A stretch of DNA of 34,278 bases from Bacillota bacterium (GCA_023433945.1 JAEYTP010000074.1:1-34278), one strand, 5' to 3'. Counted from the first letter of the stretch, positions 25,588 through 34,016 are shown. The notes: generated by a model from the sequence alone, not told the origin. Numbers and translations are program-made.

Positions 25588-25980
25588 TTAATGCTGAGTC
25601 ATCAGTTTAACAACCATCTCCAAAAGTGAGCTAATGATTGGTACTGATAGAATCATGATTGTAACCTTTCCGGCTAACTCAATCTTTGATGCTATTGAGG
25701 ATTCACCGGCATCCTTGCATACCTCTGCCCCAAATTCAGCAATATACGCAATACCGACAATCTTCAGAAGTATAGTTATATATGTAAAATCTATATCTGC
25801 CTTTTTGCTAAAATCTTCTATAAACTCAATTACTACGGACAACTTTACTGCCACAACCAAAAAAATGATAATGCCCGTTATTATATTTACCTGCAAGGCT
25901 ATTTCCGGTCTCTGTGCCTTTATTGTTGCGGATAGTATAACCGCAATTATGCCGATACAGACAATCTGAAGTATATCCAT
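25588..25980 (-). CDS. spoIIIAD: Stage III sporulation protein AD
   Basis: A 130-residue membrane protein with helices near 5-20, 28-50, 65-85 and 108-127. The family motif ITILLKIVGIAYIAEFGAEVCKDAGESS (split at ~68-95) is intact. Like SpoIIIAC it is a small integral part of the sporulation channel and resembles export-apparatus components. It sits 25 nt after spoIIIAC. Confidence 0.94.
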   Translation of the reverse strand: MDILQIVCIGIIAVILSATIKAQRPEIALQVNIITGIIIFLVVAVKLSVVIEFIEDFSKKADIDFTYITILLKIVGIAYIAEFGAEVCKDAGESSIASKIELAGKVTIMILSVPIISSLLEMVVKLMTQH

Positions 25981-26005
25981 GCTATATCACCCCATTATCT
26001 GTAGT

Positions 26006-26200
26006 TTAGAAATGAAACATAGTCTTTACAGTGTCAAATAACATGGCTATTTCCTTTGATACCATAAGCAGAACTACAATTATTCCAGCTAAAGTTGTCA
26101 TCATAGCCTGCTCTTCCCTGCCCGACCTAATTAACACTTGATTTAGTACAGCAACCAAAATTCCTATTGCAGCTATTTTAAAAATCAGATCAACCCCCAT
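26006..26200 (-). CDS. spoIIIAC: Stage III sporulation protein AC
   Basis: A 64-residue protein with two membrane helices separated by the loop RSGREEQAM, the usual SpoIIIAC length and layout. It begins MGVDLIFKIAAIGILVAVLN and AGGAGG precedes the ATG. It is part of the spoIIIA channel operon, between spoIIIAB (65 nt upstream) and spoIIIAD. Confidence 0.94.
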   Translation of the reverse strand: MGVDLIFKIAAIGILVAVLNQVLIRSGREEQAMMTTLAGIIVVLLMVSKEIAMLFDTVKTMFHF

Positions 26201-26265
26201 AATTGTCCCTCCTAAAAGATTAAGCTAGCTCACAAAACCGTTTTAATTTACATTAGTAACATCTG

Positions 26266-26787
26266 CTAAAACAGAATAACAATCACTGCCATACCACCTA
26301 ATACACCCAGACTTTTATACATTCTTTCATTTTTCTTTCTCATATCCTCTGCTTTTTGTTGCTGCAATTTAAGTTGGGCTGATGCCAGTCTGATATTATT
26401 GATTTGTCCATATGTATCTGAGCTTCCAAGCATCTTGCCAAATGAAATCAAGATTGAGATATCCTCTGACTTAAGCCCCAATTGATGAGCATTCTGCTTT
26501 ATGGATTTTTCCCAGGCTTCGCTCGCCTGTGTTCCCAATACACCTAAATTTTCAGCTGCTGTCGTAAAAACAACAGAAGACTGAGTATTTATTGCTGCGG
26601 CTATTCTAACAAATGCATCCTGTAGGAGATTTGACATAAAACTTATTTCATTTTCAAGCATTTGTAATGCTGCCTGAAGCTCTCGTAACACTACTGGACG
26701 TTTTGCACAATCCCTGGCAAGAGTAAAACCAATAGTAGCGCAAGAAAAAAGTATGATAGCAGAAGCTATTAATTTTAGAATCAACAT
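26266..26787 (-). CDS. spoIIIAB: Stage III sporulation protein AB
   Basis: A 173-residue protein with membrane helices at both ends (~5-23 and ~155-173) and a helical middle containing LRELQAALQMLENEISFMSN and LASAQLKLQQQKAEDMRKKN. It resembles type II secretion GspF-like proteins and is thought to work with the SpoIIIAA ATPase. Only 3 nt separate it from spoIIIAA, indicating translational coupling. Confidence 0.94.
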   Translation of the reverse strand: MLILKLIASAIILFSCATIGFTLARDCAKRPVVLRELQAALQMLENEISFMSNLLQDAFVRIAAAINTQSSVVFTTAAENLGVLGTQASEAWEKSIKQNAHQLGLKSEDISILISFGKMLGSSDTYGQINNIRLASAQLKLQQQKAEDMRKKNERMYKSLGVLGGMAVIVILF

Positions 26788-26790
26788 ATT

Positions 26791-27762
26791 TTAACTCCCT
26801 CTCTTGTACAAGACTCTCATGCCTCCATCACACACCTCTTCTAGTGTGCCCGGTCCATTTGCTGAGCTCAGAACCAGGAATCTTTCGAATATGCCACTTT
26901 TTATTATCTGTAATAGTTCATCTCTCATTTTTAGCTCAGAGATATTATAACCGTGTGCTGTAGTTATAATTTTTACACCTGAATTGAGAACTTTCAGTAT
27001 TGCATCCTTATCTCCCTGTACTCCTATTTCATCGGTTACTATGGCTAGTGGCGACATGCTTCTGAGCAGCATTTCCATTCCAATGCTTTTAGGGCAACCA
27101 TCTAGTACATCCGTTCTCATCCCAACATCATTCTGAGGGATACCCCTGTTGCATGCAGCAATTTCAGAGCGCTCATCCACCACTCCGATTTTTATCCCCT
27201 TAAAATCCAGCTCAGTACTACCATTACTCAGCAGCCGGCAAAGATCCCTCAAAACGGTTGTTTTGCCACATTGAGGAGGACCTACAATAAGAGTGTTATA
27301 GACATCCCCCGACCCATTTATAATGTATTTAAACACCGGCAGAGCACAGCCTGTGACCTCCTTTGCTATACGTATATTGAGGCCGTTAAATTCCTTTATA
27401 TTTTTAATCTTATTCTCAGCTACTACAACCTTTCCGCTCAAGCCCACTCTATGTCCGCCCTTTATTGTGAGGTAGCCTGAAGTAATCTCATCCTGATAAG
27501 CGTATATGGAATTCTCACTCATGAGCTCAATTACTCTGAATACATCCTGTTGAGTTACTTCATATGCTTCAAAAAATTTTTTTGAAATACGCCCATCGGC
27601 TGTAACAAACCAATCAGCAGCACTGCAAGATACCATAAGAGGTTTTTGTGCTCTTAGCCTTATTTCTTCTAGTTTGTCCTTGTTTTCCTGACACATTTTA
27701 CTAAAGATTAGTCTTAGGGATTGTCCTAGATATGGAAGGATTTCTTCATCTATTGACTTCAT
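26791..27762 (-). CDS. spoIIIAA: Stage III sporulation protein AA, ATPase
   Basis: A 323-residue secretion-type ATPase that probably drives the SpoIIIA channel. The N-terminal domain (~1-125) has KLEEIRLRAQKPLMV and SIYAYQDEITSGYLTIKGGH. The ATPase core has Walker A GPPQCGKT (161-168), VVDERSEIA (194-202) and Walker B IVTDEIG (241-247), and ends with AHGYNISELKMR. It is the first gene of the operon. The upstream spacer carries an inverted repeat TTTGTC-N9-GACAAA (27816-27836). In B. subtilis the operon is sigma-E dependent, but I could not assign a convincing sigma-E promoter here. Confidence 0.95.
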   Translation of the reverse strand: MKSIDEEILPYLGQSLRLIFSKMCQENKDKLEEIRLRAQKPLMVSCSAADWFVTADGRISKKFFEAYEVTQQDVFRVIELMSENSIYAYQDEITSGYLTIKGGHRVGLSGKVVVAENKIKNIKEFNGLNIRIAKEVTGCALPVFKYIINGSGDVYNTLIVGPPQCGKTTVLRDLCRLLSNGSTELDFKGIKIGVVDERSEIAACNRGIPQNDVGMRTDVLDGCPKSIGMEMLLRSMSPLAIVTDEIGVQGDKDAILKVLNSGVKIITTAHGYNISELKMRDELLQIIKSGIFERFLVLSSANGPGTLEEVCDGGMRVLYKRGS

Positions 27763-27842
27763 ATGTACTCCACCCCGTTCTCATTAGAATAAATCTTTAT
27801 ATATAGATATTGGGCTTTGTCCACATTTATGACAAAATAGAA

Positions 27843-27875
27843 ATAAAAAAGAAGTTATTATTAAAATAACTTCTT
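27843..27875 (-). terminator. Intrinsic terminator of the GntR-ABC operon
   Basis: On the minus strand an 11-bp perfect stem (AAGAAGTTATT at 27865-27875, read on the complement, with its partner at 27849-27859) and a 5-nt loop are followed by TTTTTTATTT. It lies 68 nt after the permease stop and upstream of spoIIIAA, so it separates the two operons. Confidence 0.85.
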
Positions 27876-27942
27876 AAAAAGTTTGATTATTTAATTTATC
27901 AAAGATAATAAATTGATTTATCCTAGAATGATTATTTGACTC

Positions 27943-28758
27943 TTATCGTATAGAAACCTTTCTATTAAGCAATCTGCCATTCAAGTAGAATCCTACACAA
28001 GCCATTATAATTACAAATATATAACCTCCCAAGCCAACAACGACCTGATTAGTCAGTGTACCCTTAAAGCTATCAATCATATAAGCTACCATATTAGTTG
28101 TTCCAAGCTTAACCCCCATATCACTAATTGTAATGGAGATGGGAGCAAGTATTGCGAAAATACTATTAAGTATACTGCCTGCTATATAAACTACAATAAA
28201 GATCACAAACGCTCCTGCAGCACCCATATTTGAGAAAGGCCTTACATTTGATAAGGTAATTGAGAAGAAAATTTGACATATAAGCCACACAGTGCTTAAT
28301 AACAGAATTGGAATAAGACCTAATACAAATTTGTCCAAATTGTACTTTGAAATTTCCCCCCATATTTCTTTTAGCAAAGAAGTATCTACAACTCCCAAGT
28401 AATAAAGCCCTAAAAGTAATGCTGCAACTGCTGCAATCCCAGCTAAAATCATCCATACTACAGATGTAACTGCTTTTGATATAAGTAGCTGTTGAGGTTT
28501 AACTGGCAGAGTAAACATCAAATACCCTTCATTTCCAAACATATTCTTATAATACCTGATAATTATCATTACCAGTGTTACAACAGGTAATGCAATAGAA
28601 GCTATTATTAATAATACCGATGATGTGACATTAAAAAATGAAATCTTACTAAAATAGGATATTGTTGAAATAATTCCAAGCAGAAAAACAACTGCAAACA
28701 GAATTGAAAAGCTTCTCATGGTATCTTTTATTTCATACTTAAACAATTTACTTAACAT
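27943..28758 (-). CDS. ABC transporter permease (YtrC/ABC-2 type)
   Basis: A 271-residue membrane protein with about six helices, starting MLSKLFKYEIKDTMRSF, an amphipathic opening usual in ABC-2 type permeases. It has GNEGYLMFTLPVKPQQLLISK between helices 2 and 3, a motif shared by permeases paired with GntR-controlled ATPases. It overlaps the ATPase gene by 7 nt. Systems of this design (YtrA-type) respond to cell-wall antibiotics or envelope stress; the substrate here is unknown. Confidence 0.87.
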   Translation of the reverse strand: MLSKLFKYEIKDTMRSFSILFAVVFLLGIISTISYFSKISFFNVTSSVLLIIASIALPVVTLVMIIIRYYKNMFGNEGYLMFTLPVKPQQLLISKAVTSVVWMILAGIAAVAALLLGLYYLGVVDTSLLKEIWGEISKYNLDKFVLGLIPILLLSTVWLICQIFFSITLSNVRPFSNMGAAGAFVIFIVVYIAGSILNSIFAILAPISITISDMGVKLGTTNMVAYMIDSFKGTLTNQVVVGLGGYIFVIIMACVGFYLNGRLLNRKVSIR

Positions 28759-29441
28759 TTGAAAACCTCCTCAAAAAGAGACTCAACTGATTTACCAGTA
28801 TTTTCTCTAATATTGTCAACCGAATCATCAACTAATACATTGCTTTGCCCTATCATTATTACTCTGTCAAATATTCTCTCAACATCATGGATGAGATGTG
28901 TTGATAAAAGAACAACTGCATCATCACTATAGTTATTCAGAATTATGTCAAGCATTGCCTTCCTGGATGCAGGGTCTAATCCACCTAAAGGTTCATCTAA
29001 TAGGTATACCTTTGCTCGTCTGGACATAACCAGAATAAGTTGTACTTTTTCCTGCATACCCTTTGACATGCTTTTTATGGGCTGATTAAGGTCCAATTTG
29101 AATTGCTCCAGCATTTTTTCTGCTTTCTTCCTATCAAAATCTGCATAAAAGTCCTCAAAGAAGTTAATTGCATCCTTCGGCTTTTTATAATCGCTAAGAT
29201 AGGTCTTCTCAGGTAAGTAGGAGACTATACTTTTGGTATATTGCCCCGGTGCCTGATTATCAATGGTCACTGTTCCCTCGTAGTCATTGATAAGTCCTGC
29301 AATTGTTTTTATCAGTGTGGTTTTTCCACAACCATTTGGTCCTAGTAGACCTACTATTGTACCAGATTTAATCTCTAAGTTAATATTGTTTAGCGCAACT
29401 TTCTTTGAATAACTCTTATTGAGCCCAGTTATCTTAATCAT
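28752..29441 (-). CDS. ABC transporter ATP-binding protein
   Basis: A 229-residue ABC ATPase with Walker A GPNGCGKT (34-41), Q-loop region near SYLPEKTYLSD, a degenerate signature MSKGMQEKVQL (~125-135) in place of LSGGQ, Walker B VYLLDEP (145-151) and the switch His182 in STHLIHD. The SKGMQ signature is usual for drug/antibiotic-type exporters. It is sandwiched between the gntR gene (4-nt overlap) and the permease (7-nt overlap), so the three are one transcript. Confidence 0.92.
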   Translation of the reverse strand: MIKITGLNKSYSKKVALNNINLEIKSGTIVGLLGPNGCGKTTLIKTIAGLINDYEGTVTIDNQAPGQYTKSIVSYLPEKTYLSDYKKPKDAINFFEDFYADFDRKKAEKMLEQFKLDLNQPIKSMSKGMQEKVQLILVMSRRAKVYLLDEPLGGLDPASRKAMLDIILNNYSDDAVVLLSTHLIHDVERIFDRVIMIGQSNVLVDDSVDNIRENTGKSVESLFEEVFKC

Positions 29442-29815
29442 TTATTGTCCTTCCTTTCCTTTAACCTTTTTTCAAGTAATTGTTCAATTTCATTAGTTGT
29501 GTAACCAAGCTTCTCCATACTAATGAAATAATTATCTGTATACTCGTCTCCGAGCTCATCACGAGCCCTATCAATCTCATTCTTTTCAGAAGAAACAAAT
29601 CTCCCCGATGTTCTCTCGGTGTATAGCAGCCCCTCTCTTTCTAATTCCGAAAGGGCTCTCTGCATTGTATTTGGATTTACAGAAAACTCAACAGCCAGTT
29701 CTCTCACTGAATTTAGTCTCTGCCCCGGTTCCCATACCCCAGAAATAATTTTTAACTTAAGTTCATCCATTATCTGAATATAAATTGGCACATTTGATAA
29801 GTACTCATTTCCCAA
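29438..29815 (-). CDS. GntR-family repressor, YtrA-type
   Basis: A 125-residue short GntR regulator. A winged helix (~10-75) with IISGVWEPGQRLNSVRELAV and VNPNTMQRALSELEREGLLY is followed by a short helical tail (~78-125) and no large effector domain, which is the YtrA subfamily layout. The TTG start has AAGAGGTGAT upstream with about 7-nt spacing. It lies first in the operon with the ABC transporter and is probably autoregulated through the repeats at 29857-29900. Confidence 0.9.
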   Translation of the reverse strand: MGNEYLSNVPIYIQIMDELKLKIISGVWEPGQRLNSVRELAVEFSVNPNTMQRALSELEREGLLYTERTSGRFVSSEKNEIDRARDELGDEYTDNYFISMEKLGYTTNEIEQLLEKRLKERKDNK

Positions 29816-29856
29816 AACTAATCACCTCTTTTCCATTACAATAACTCCTTCAAAAC

Positions 29857-29900
29857 TGTATTAATGTATTACTGTATTAATCACTTAATACAATAATACA
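29857..29900. promoter_or_regulatory. Multi-repeat operator for the GntR repressor
   Basis: On the plus strand the octamers TGTATTAA, TGTATTAC and TGTATTAA follow one another (29857-29880). Then come TCAC and the inverted octamers TTAATACA and ATAATACA (29885-29900). The part 29865-29900 is a 36-bp palindrome with 15 of 16 arm positions matching. It covers the -10 box of the gntR promoter, which fits repression. Confidence 0.75.
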
Positions 29901-29921
29901 TCACTTTTTCCCAATAGTCAA
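29893..29921 (-). promoter_or_regulatory. Promoter of the GntR-ABC operon
   Basis: On the minus strand TTGACT (29916-29921) and TATTAT (29893-29898) are separated by 17 nt. The -10 box is part of the outermost operator repeat. The leader to the TTG start is about 70 nt. Confidence 0.75.
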
Positions 29922-29999
29922 TATATTTGCAAGAAAATTTACTTCGCAAATCCGTTCAGTGCTTATTTTACTATTTTATCTTGCTCAGTATATTTTCTT

Positions 30000-30087
30000 G
30001 TTCGCTAGTGAACCCTAGGTTCCCTTCGACGAAACATTTCATGTTTCTGAGCACCCTCCTGAAACCGGAAAGGGGAATCCCCTTTTC
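30000..30087. repeat. Cluster of short palindromes in the 29816-30258 spacer
   Basis: Four hairpin-forming palindromes lie within 90 nt: GTTCGC-TA-GTGAAC (30000-30013), the overlapping and competing GAACC-CTA-GGTTC (30010-30022), GAAACAT-TTC-ATGTTTC (30031-30047) and AAAGGGG-AAT-CCCCTTT (30069-30085). They lie between the zinc-ribbon gene's terminator and the gntR promoter, so outside both obvious transcripts. No coding potential and no known repeat family is recognised. The remainder of this 443-nt spacer holds the GntR promoter/operator and the terminator at 30199-30241. Confidence 0.55.
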
Positions 30088-30198
30088 AATCCCCGAATAT
30101 AGAAATTTATTCTTCTAAGGATTTTCTAGTGTAAGCATTCAATCTCAGCATTACCAACACTTCTGTAACACTCTAAAACTTATAAATTCCTATATTCT

Positions 30199-30241
30199 AA
30201 AAAAATAAAAAGGCTATGGTTTATTAAACCACAACCTTTTT
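30199..30241 (-). terminator. Intrinsic terminator after the zinc-ribbon gene
   Basis: On the minus strand AAAAAGGTTGTGGTTT pairs with AAACCATAGCCTTTTT (two G-U pairs) around a 3-nt loop, spanning 30207-30241, and is followed by seven T residues in ATTTTTTT. The flanking A and T runs would let it work in both directions, but only the leftward direction has a gene to end. Confidence 0.88.
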
Positions 30242-30258
30242 CATTTTAATGATAACTC

Positions 30259-30690
30259 TTACTTATCGTCGTCTTCGCATCCACAGCCGCAACCGCAACC
30301 TTCATCGCAGTCACAATCCCAGTCTACGGCGATTTTCTTATGGCAATGAGGACACTCGATAGCTTCTGCATCTTCGTCCAACATCTCTATGTCTACCTCA
30401 ATAGCCTCTCCGCAGTATGGGCATTCAACTTCTTCAAACTCAATACCATCTTCATCTTCAAAATCTTCATCATAAATAAGCTTTTCAATGTCAGCTAGGT
30501 CCTCGTCTATTGCATCAACCTGCTGGCTCATTTCATCCTGAATTTCTTCTTGGTCTGCAAGTGCTAGAGCAACATCCTCCAATACGTCAATTATTGCAGT
30601 AAGTAGCTTACCCTCATTGGTTGAGTCATCAACCTTCATACCTTCTGCCAAGCCTTTAATATAGGCTACGCGTTCACTAATATAGCTCAT
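30259..30690 (-). CDS. CD1247-type N-terminal domain protein with zinc ribbon and Cys-rich tail
   Basis: A 143-residue protein. The helical N-terminal domain (~1-75, MSYISERVAYIKGLAEGM) matches a conserved clostridial family named after C. difficile CD1247. A strongly acidic linker leads to a zinc ribbon with CPYC (90-93) and CPHC (113-116). The tail CDCDEGCGCGCGCEDDD (126-142) has six further cysteines alternating with Asp or Gly. It is a likely cytosolic metal-binding protein; the function is unknown. It lies 38 nt after efp, and in clostridia it is commonly found between efp and spoIIIAA, as here with the GntR-ABC insertion in between. Confidence 0.82.
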   Translation of the reverse strand: MSYISERVAYIKGLAEGMKVDDSTNEGKLLTAIIDVLEDVALALADQEEIQDEMSQQVDAIDEDLADIEKLIYDEDFEDEDGIEFEEVECPYCGEAIEVDIEMLDEDAEAIECPHCHKKIAVDWDCDCDEGCGCGCGCEDDDK

Positions 30691-30728
30691 GTTAAATCCT
30701 CCTTTTGTACCATCATGGTCAAAATATT

Positions 30729-31289
30729 TTATTTTACTCTTTCCATGTATTCACCAGTTCTAGTATCTATTCTAATCTTATCACCTTTATCTACAAAAAG
30801 TGGAACCTTTATTACTGCTCCTGTTTCAACTGTTGCTGGCTTTGTAGCACCAGTTGCAGTATCACCCTTGAAACCTGGATCTGTCTCAACAACTTCCAAT
30901 TCAACAAATGTTGGAGGTTCTATGCCAAAAACGTTTCCTTTATGTGAAAGAATTCTAACTGTTTCATTTTCCTTAACTAAAGCAAGTGCATCTCCAACTG
31001 TATCCTTGCTTATCGGCATTTGTTCGAAAGTTTCAACATCCATGAAATGAAACAAATCCCCATCATTGTAAAGGTACTGCATATCCTTTCTTTCAATGTG
31101 AGCCTTTGGCATTTTGTCCGTAGGGTTGAAAGTTCTTTCAACGGTAGCACCTGTAACTACATTCTTGAGCTTTGTTCTTACGAATGCAGCCCCTTTACCT
31201 GGCTTAACGTGTTGAAATTCAACTACCTGAAAGATATTTCCGTCATATTCAAACGTTACACCATTCCTAAAATCACCAGCAACTATCAT
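30729..31289 (-). CDS. efp: Translation elongation factor P
   Basis: A 186-residue EF-P, which relieves ribosomes stalled at polyproline stretches. It has three beta-barrel domains. The loop tip HVKPGKGAAF carries Lys32, the position that is modified in many bacteria. The signature KGDTATGATKPATVETGAVI lies in the last third, and the ending IDTRTGEYMERVK is standard. It has its own promoter at 31381-31409 and is followed by the zinc-ribbon gene. Confidence 0.97.
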   Translation of the reverse strand: MIVAGDFRNGVTFEYDGNIFQVVEFQHVKPGKGAAFVRTKLKNVVTGATVERTFNPTDKMPKAHIERKDMQYLYNDGDLFHFMDVETFEQMPISKDTVGDALALVKENETVRILSHKGNVFGIEPPTFVELEVVETDPGFKGDTATGATKPATVETGAVIKVPLFVDKGDKIRIDTRTGEYMERVK

Positions 31290-31380
31290 ATTTTACCTCC
31301 ATAAATAAAATCTATTCTTATACAATTAAAGAACATAAAAAATAAAACATTACATGCGTCCTAAATAATATTAAAATATA

Positions 31381-31409
31381 ATTATACATTAGGCAAGAAA
31401 AATTTTCAA
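31381..31409 (-). promoter_or_regulatory. Sigma-A promoter of efp
   Basis: On the minus strand TTGAAA (31404-31409) and TATAAT (31381-31386) are separated by 17 nt. The leader to the efp start is about 85 nt and ends with a GGAGG ribosome site. Confidence 0.75.
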
Positions 31410-31514
31410 CAATGTCTAAAATCATATAATTCTGTACACTAAAATTTTCATGGTTTCAAACACATTAAATCAAGCCCAAACTTATTATTTGTCATTAAGT
31501 AAAAATTATATCTA

Positions 31515-32600
31515 TTATATAATAATAATATGCTTTGACGATTTAGTTAAAGTTAACGGCTTACTATTATTAATAATTATTATATCCTCTATTCTTACTC
31601 CACCTAATCCTTCTACATAAATACCTGGTTCTATAGTGACAGCCATATTGTTCTCTACGAGATTTTCAGCAGCGAAAGATAGTCTGGGGTATTCATGAAC
31701 TTCTAGTCCAACACCGTGGCCTAGACCATGCCCGAATTTGCCTTCATAGCCCGAACCATATATAATATCCCTTGCAATTTTGTCCACCTGCTTTCCTGTC
31801 AAACCAGCGACTGCACCTGCTGATGATTCCATTTGCGCCTTGAGGACAGTATTATATATTTTAAGCATTTCAGAACTTGGCTGACCCAAAAAAACCGTTC
31901 TGGTCATATCTGAACAGTAATTTGAATAAGTTGCTCCAAAATCTATGGTAATAGGGTCTCCAAGTTCTAGCTTTTTGTCAGAAGCAATGCCATGAGGCAT
32001 TGATGATCTTAGTCCTGAAGCCACTATAGCATCAAAGGAGCCTCCTGATGCACCTAGTTTCCTCATTTTATATTCAAGCTCTGCAGCTACATCCAGCTCG
32101 GTAATTCCGGGCTTTATAATGCCAATAACGTGTTGAAATGCAGCGTCTGCAATTTCAACAGCCTTATTTATCAGTGCAATTTCTTCCTCATCCTTTATTG
32201 CTCTGAGCGATTCTACCATACTTCCAATACCGATAAGTTCTACATTAATCCAGGCCTTTTTGTAGGAACTATATGTTGCATAATTTACATTTTCGTCTTC
32301 AAATCCGAGCCTCTGTATTTTTTCCTTGGTTAAGAGCTCTTTAATAGTATCTACAAGGCTCTTTTTGTACTCTACTATCTCAAATTGAGGAGCTTGCATA
32401 GCAGCTTGTTCAACATATCTGAAGTCTGTTAATAGATATGCCTTATCGTTGGTAATAAGCAAGAATGCTGAAGTGCCGGTGAACCCGGAAACATATAGAT
32501 AATTCTCCCTTTTTGTAATAAACACCGCATCCAGGTTATTTCCCTTTATTTTTGTTCTAACTGCTTCTAATCTGTTATTTAAAATCTCGTTGCTAAACAT
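31515..32600 (-). CDS. pepP: Xaa-Pro aminopeptidase, M24B family
   Basis: About 361 residues. A creatinase-like N-terminal domain (~1-130) precedes the 'pita-bread' metallopeptidase domain. The five metal ligands are visible: Asp220 in TIDFGATY, Asp231 in CSDMTRT, His295 in GHGLGHGVGL, Glu324 in TIEPGIYV and Glu338 in GVRIED. It removes an N-terminal residue from peptides with proline in second place. The ATG at 32600 follows GGGAGG with 5-nt spacing; a longer reading to 32687 would run into aroQ and is rejected. It lies between aroQ and efp, the usual clostridial order. Confidence 0.93.
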   Translation of the reverse strand: MFSNEILNNRLEAVRTKIKGNNLDAVFITKRENYLYVSGFTGTSAFLLITNDKAYLLTDFRYVEQAAMQAPQFEIVEYKKSLVDTIKELLTKEKIQRLGFEDENVNYATYSSYKKAWINVELIGIGSMVESLRAIKDEEEIALINKAVEIADAAFQHVIGIIKPGITELDVAAELEYKMRKLGASGGSFDAIVASGLRSSMPHGIASDKKLELGDPITIDFGATYSNYCSDMTRTVFLGQPSSEMLKIYNTVLKAQMESSAGAVAGLTGKQVDKIARDIIYGSGYEGKFGHGLGHGVGLEVHEYPRLSFAAENLVENNMAVTIEPGIYVEGLGGVRIEDIIIINNSKPLTLTKSSKHIIII

Positions 32601-32637
32601 TACTGCCTCCCAAATCTTTAATGAACTACTTGTTCCA

Positions 32638-33066
32638 CTACATTTCAGCAGCAGCTTGGAGCGCCAATAAATAGCTGTTCTTGCCAAAACCGCATATCTG
32701 GCCTTTGCAAACGGCTGCTATTACTGACTTATGCCGAAACTCTTCTCTTGCATGAATATTAGAAAGATGTATTTCGATAGTAGGTATTTCACATGCTGAA
32801 ATTGCATCCCTAATAGCAATGCTATAGTGAGTATATGCACCAGCATTAATGATTATTGTCTCATAAACACCTCGTGCAGCATGAATTTTTTCAATAATCT
32901 CTCCTTCATGGTTTGATTGTACAAAATCTGTTTCAAGCCCAAGCTGCATGGACTTGACCTCCACTGCCTTTGCTATATCCAACAGTGTTTCACTCCCGTA
33001 TATAGTCGGCTCTCTAGTTCCCAATAAATTCAGGTTGGGACCATTAATAATCAAAATCTTTTTCAT
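32638..33066 (-). CDS. aroQ: 3-dehydroquinate dehydratase, type II
   Basis: A 142-residue type II dehydroquinase, third step of the shikimate pathway. Key residues are in place: NGPNLNLLGTREP with Arg18, catalytic Tyr23 in TIYG, NAGAYTHYSIAIRDA, and His100 in EIHLSNIHAREEFR. The start at 33066 is supported by GAGGGG about 7 nt upstream; five extra codons in the longer frame overlap that site. It is followed after 37 nt by pepP. Confidence 0.96.
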   Translation of the reverse strand: MKKILIINGPNLNLLGTREPTIYGSETLLDIAKAVEVKSMQLGLETDFVQSNHEGEIIEKIHAARGVYETIIINAGAYTHYSIAIRDAISACEIPTIEIHLSNIHAREEFRHKSVIAAVCKGQICGFGKNSYLLALQAAAEM

Positions 33067-33155
33067 TTTAACACCCCTCATTTTGCTTGCCTACAAAGAA
33101 AGCTTAATTACAATTTACCTTAAATAATGCTCTTTGAATATAGTTCTCTTTAAAC

Positions 33156-34016
33156 TCAACCTAACTTATTCAGAAAGTCGTTATAAATCCTTTTAAAGGT
33201 CAATGCATCCTCTGCCATCATACCTCTAGATTCACAGATAATGACGGGCTCCATTTTTCTCTTGACCAATATTGGTGCAAAATGAGAAAATTCCGGGCCA
33301 AACTGAGTGTCTGCATATGTCCAGTGCTTCTTTTCTCCACCCTTTGAGAATTCAATCCTGCTAAAATGAATGTGCAACACTTTCGCTCTCTCTTTACCCA
33401 ACTCATTTTCTACTATATCCATGACAGCCGCAAAATCCTCTTCACTGTTGAGAATTCCCAGACCACGGGCATGAACATGCCCCAAATCCACACAAGGGAT
33501 AAGTCTTTCATCTATTTTGCACATCTCTATAATTTCTTCTAGTGTTCCAAGCTGATTGTGCTTACCCAAAACCTCAGGACATAAGGTAATATCCCCATAT
33601 CCCGATTCATCAGCAATTTTAACTGTATCGGTCAACACCCCAATAGCCGTCTGAAGTGCCCACTTTCTGTCCACCTTACTACATGACCCTGTATGGATAA
33701 CTATTCTTTTTGCACCCATCCACTTCGCGACTCTAAGGGTATCCATCACATATTTAATAGAATTTGCTCTCTTCTGCTCATCCTCGCTTGACATGCTTAT
33801 ATAATATGGAGCATGAATACTCAAGAAAATACCATTCTCAGAAGCCTGCTGACCAATTTCTTTTGCAGTTGCTTCTCCAATCTTCACTCCCTTTGAGCAG
33901 GAATACTCATATGCCTCCAGACCCATTCCTTTTAGCCATGCTGGCATTTGAGCAGATGACTTATACCCCTGTTCATAGAAGCTTTCCGAATTGCCTGATG
34001 GTCCAAACCGAATCAT
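33156..34016 (-). CDS. Endonuclease IV-like TIM-barrel enzyme
   Basis: A 286-residue member of the AP endonuclease family 2 / xylose isomerase-like barrel group. Candidate zinc ligands are present: His68 in SIHAPYYI, His108 in VIHTGS, Glu148 in CPEVLGK, Asp177 and His180 in VDLGHVHARG, His217 in HIHFSRIEFS, His231, and Glu262 in ICES. The pattern follows Nfo-type endonuclease IV, which cuts DNA at abasic sites, although many clostridia carry such paralogues of unproven activity. The ATG lies at 34016. It precedes aroQ by 89 nt on the same strand. Confidence 0.85.
   Translation of the reverse strand: MIRFGPSGNSESFYEQGYKSSAQMPAWLKGMGLEAYEYSCSKGVKIGEATAKEIGQQASENGIFLSIHAPYYISMSSEDEQKRANSIKYVMDTLRVAKWMGAKRIVIHTGSCSKVDRKWALQTAIGVLTDTVKIADESGYGDITLCPEVLGKHNQLGTLEEIIEMCKIDERLIPCVDLGHVHARGLGILNSEEDFAAVMDIVENELGKERAKVLHIHFSRIEFSKGGEKKHWTYADTQFGPEFSHFAPILVKRKMEPVIICESRGMMAEDALTFKRIYNDFLNKLG

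Noticed and set aside
27816..27836. Spo0A box or sigma-E promoter upstream of spoIIIAA
   Set aside because: TTTGTC-N9-GACAAA is only loosely like a 0A box, and no -35/-10 pair with good sigma-E consensus and spacing was found.
32601..32687. Longer aminopeptidase reading starting at 32687
   Set aside because: It would overlap aroQ by about 50 nt and lacks a ribosome site; the ATG at 32600 follows GGGAGG.
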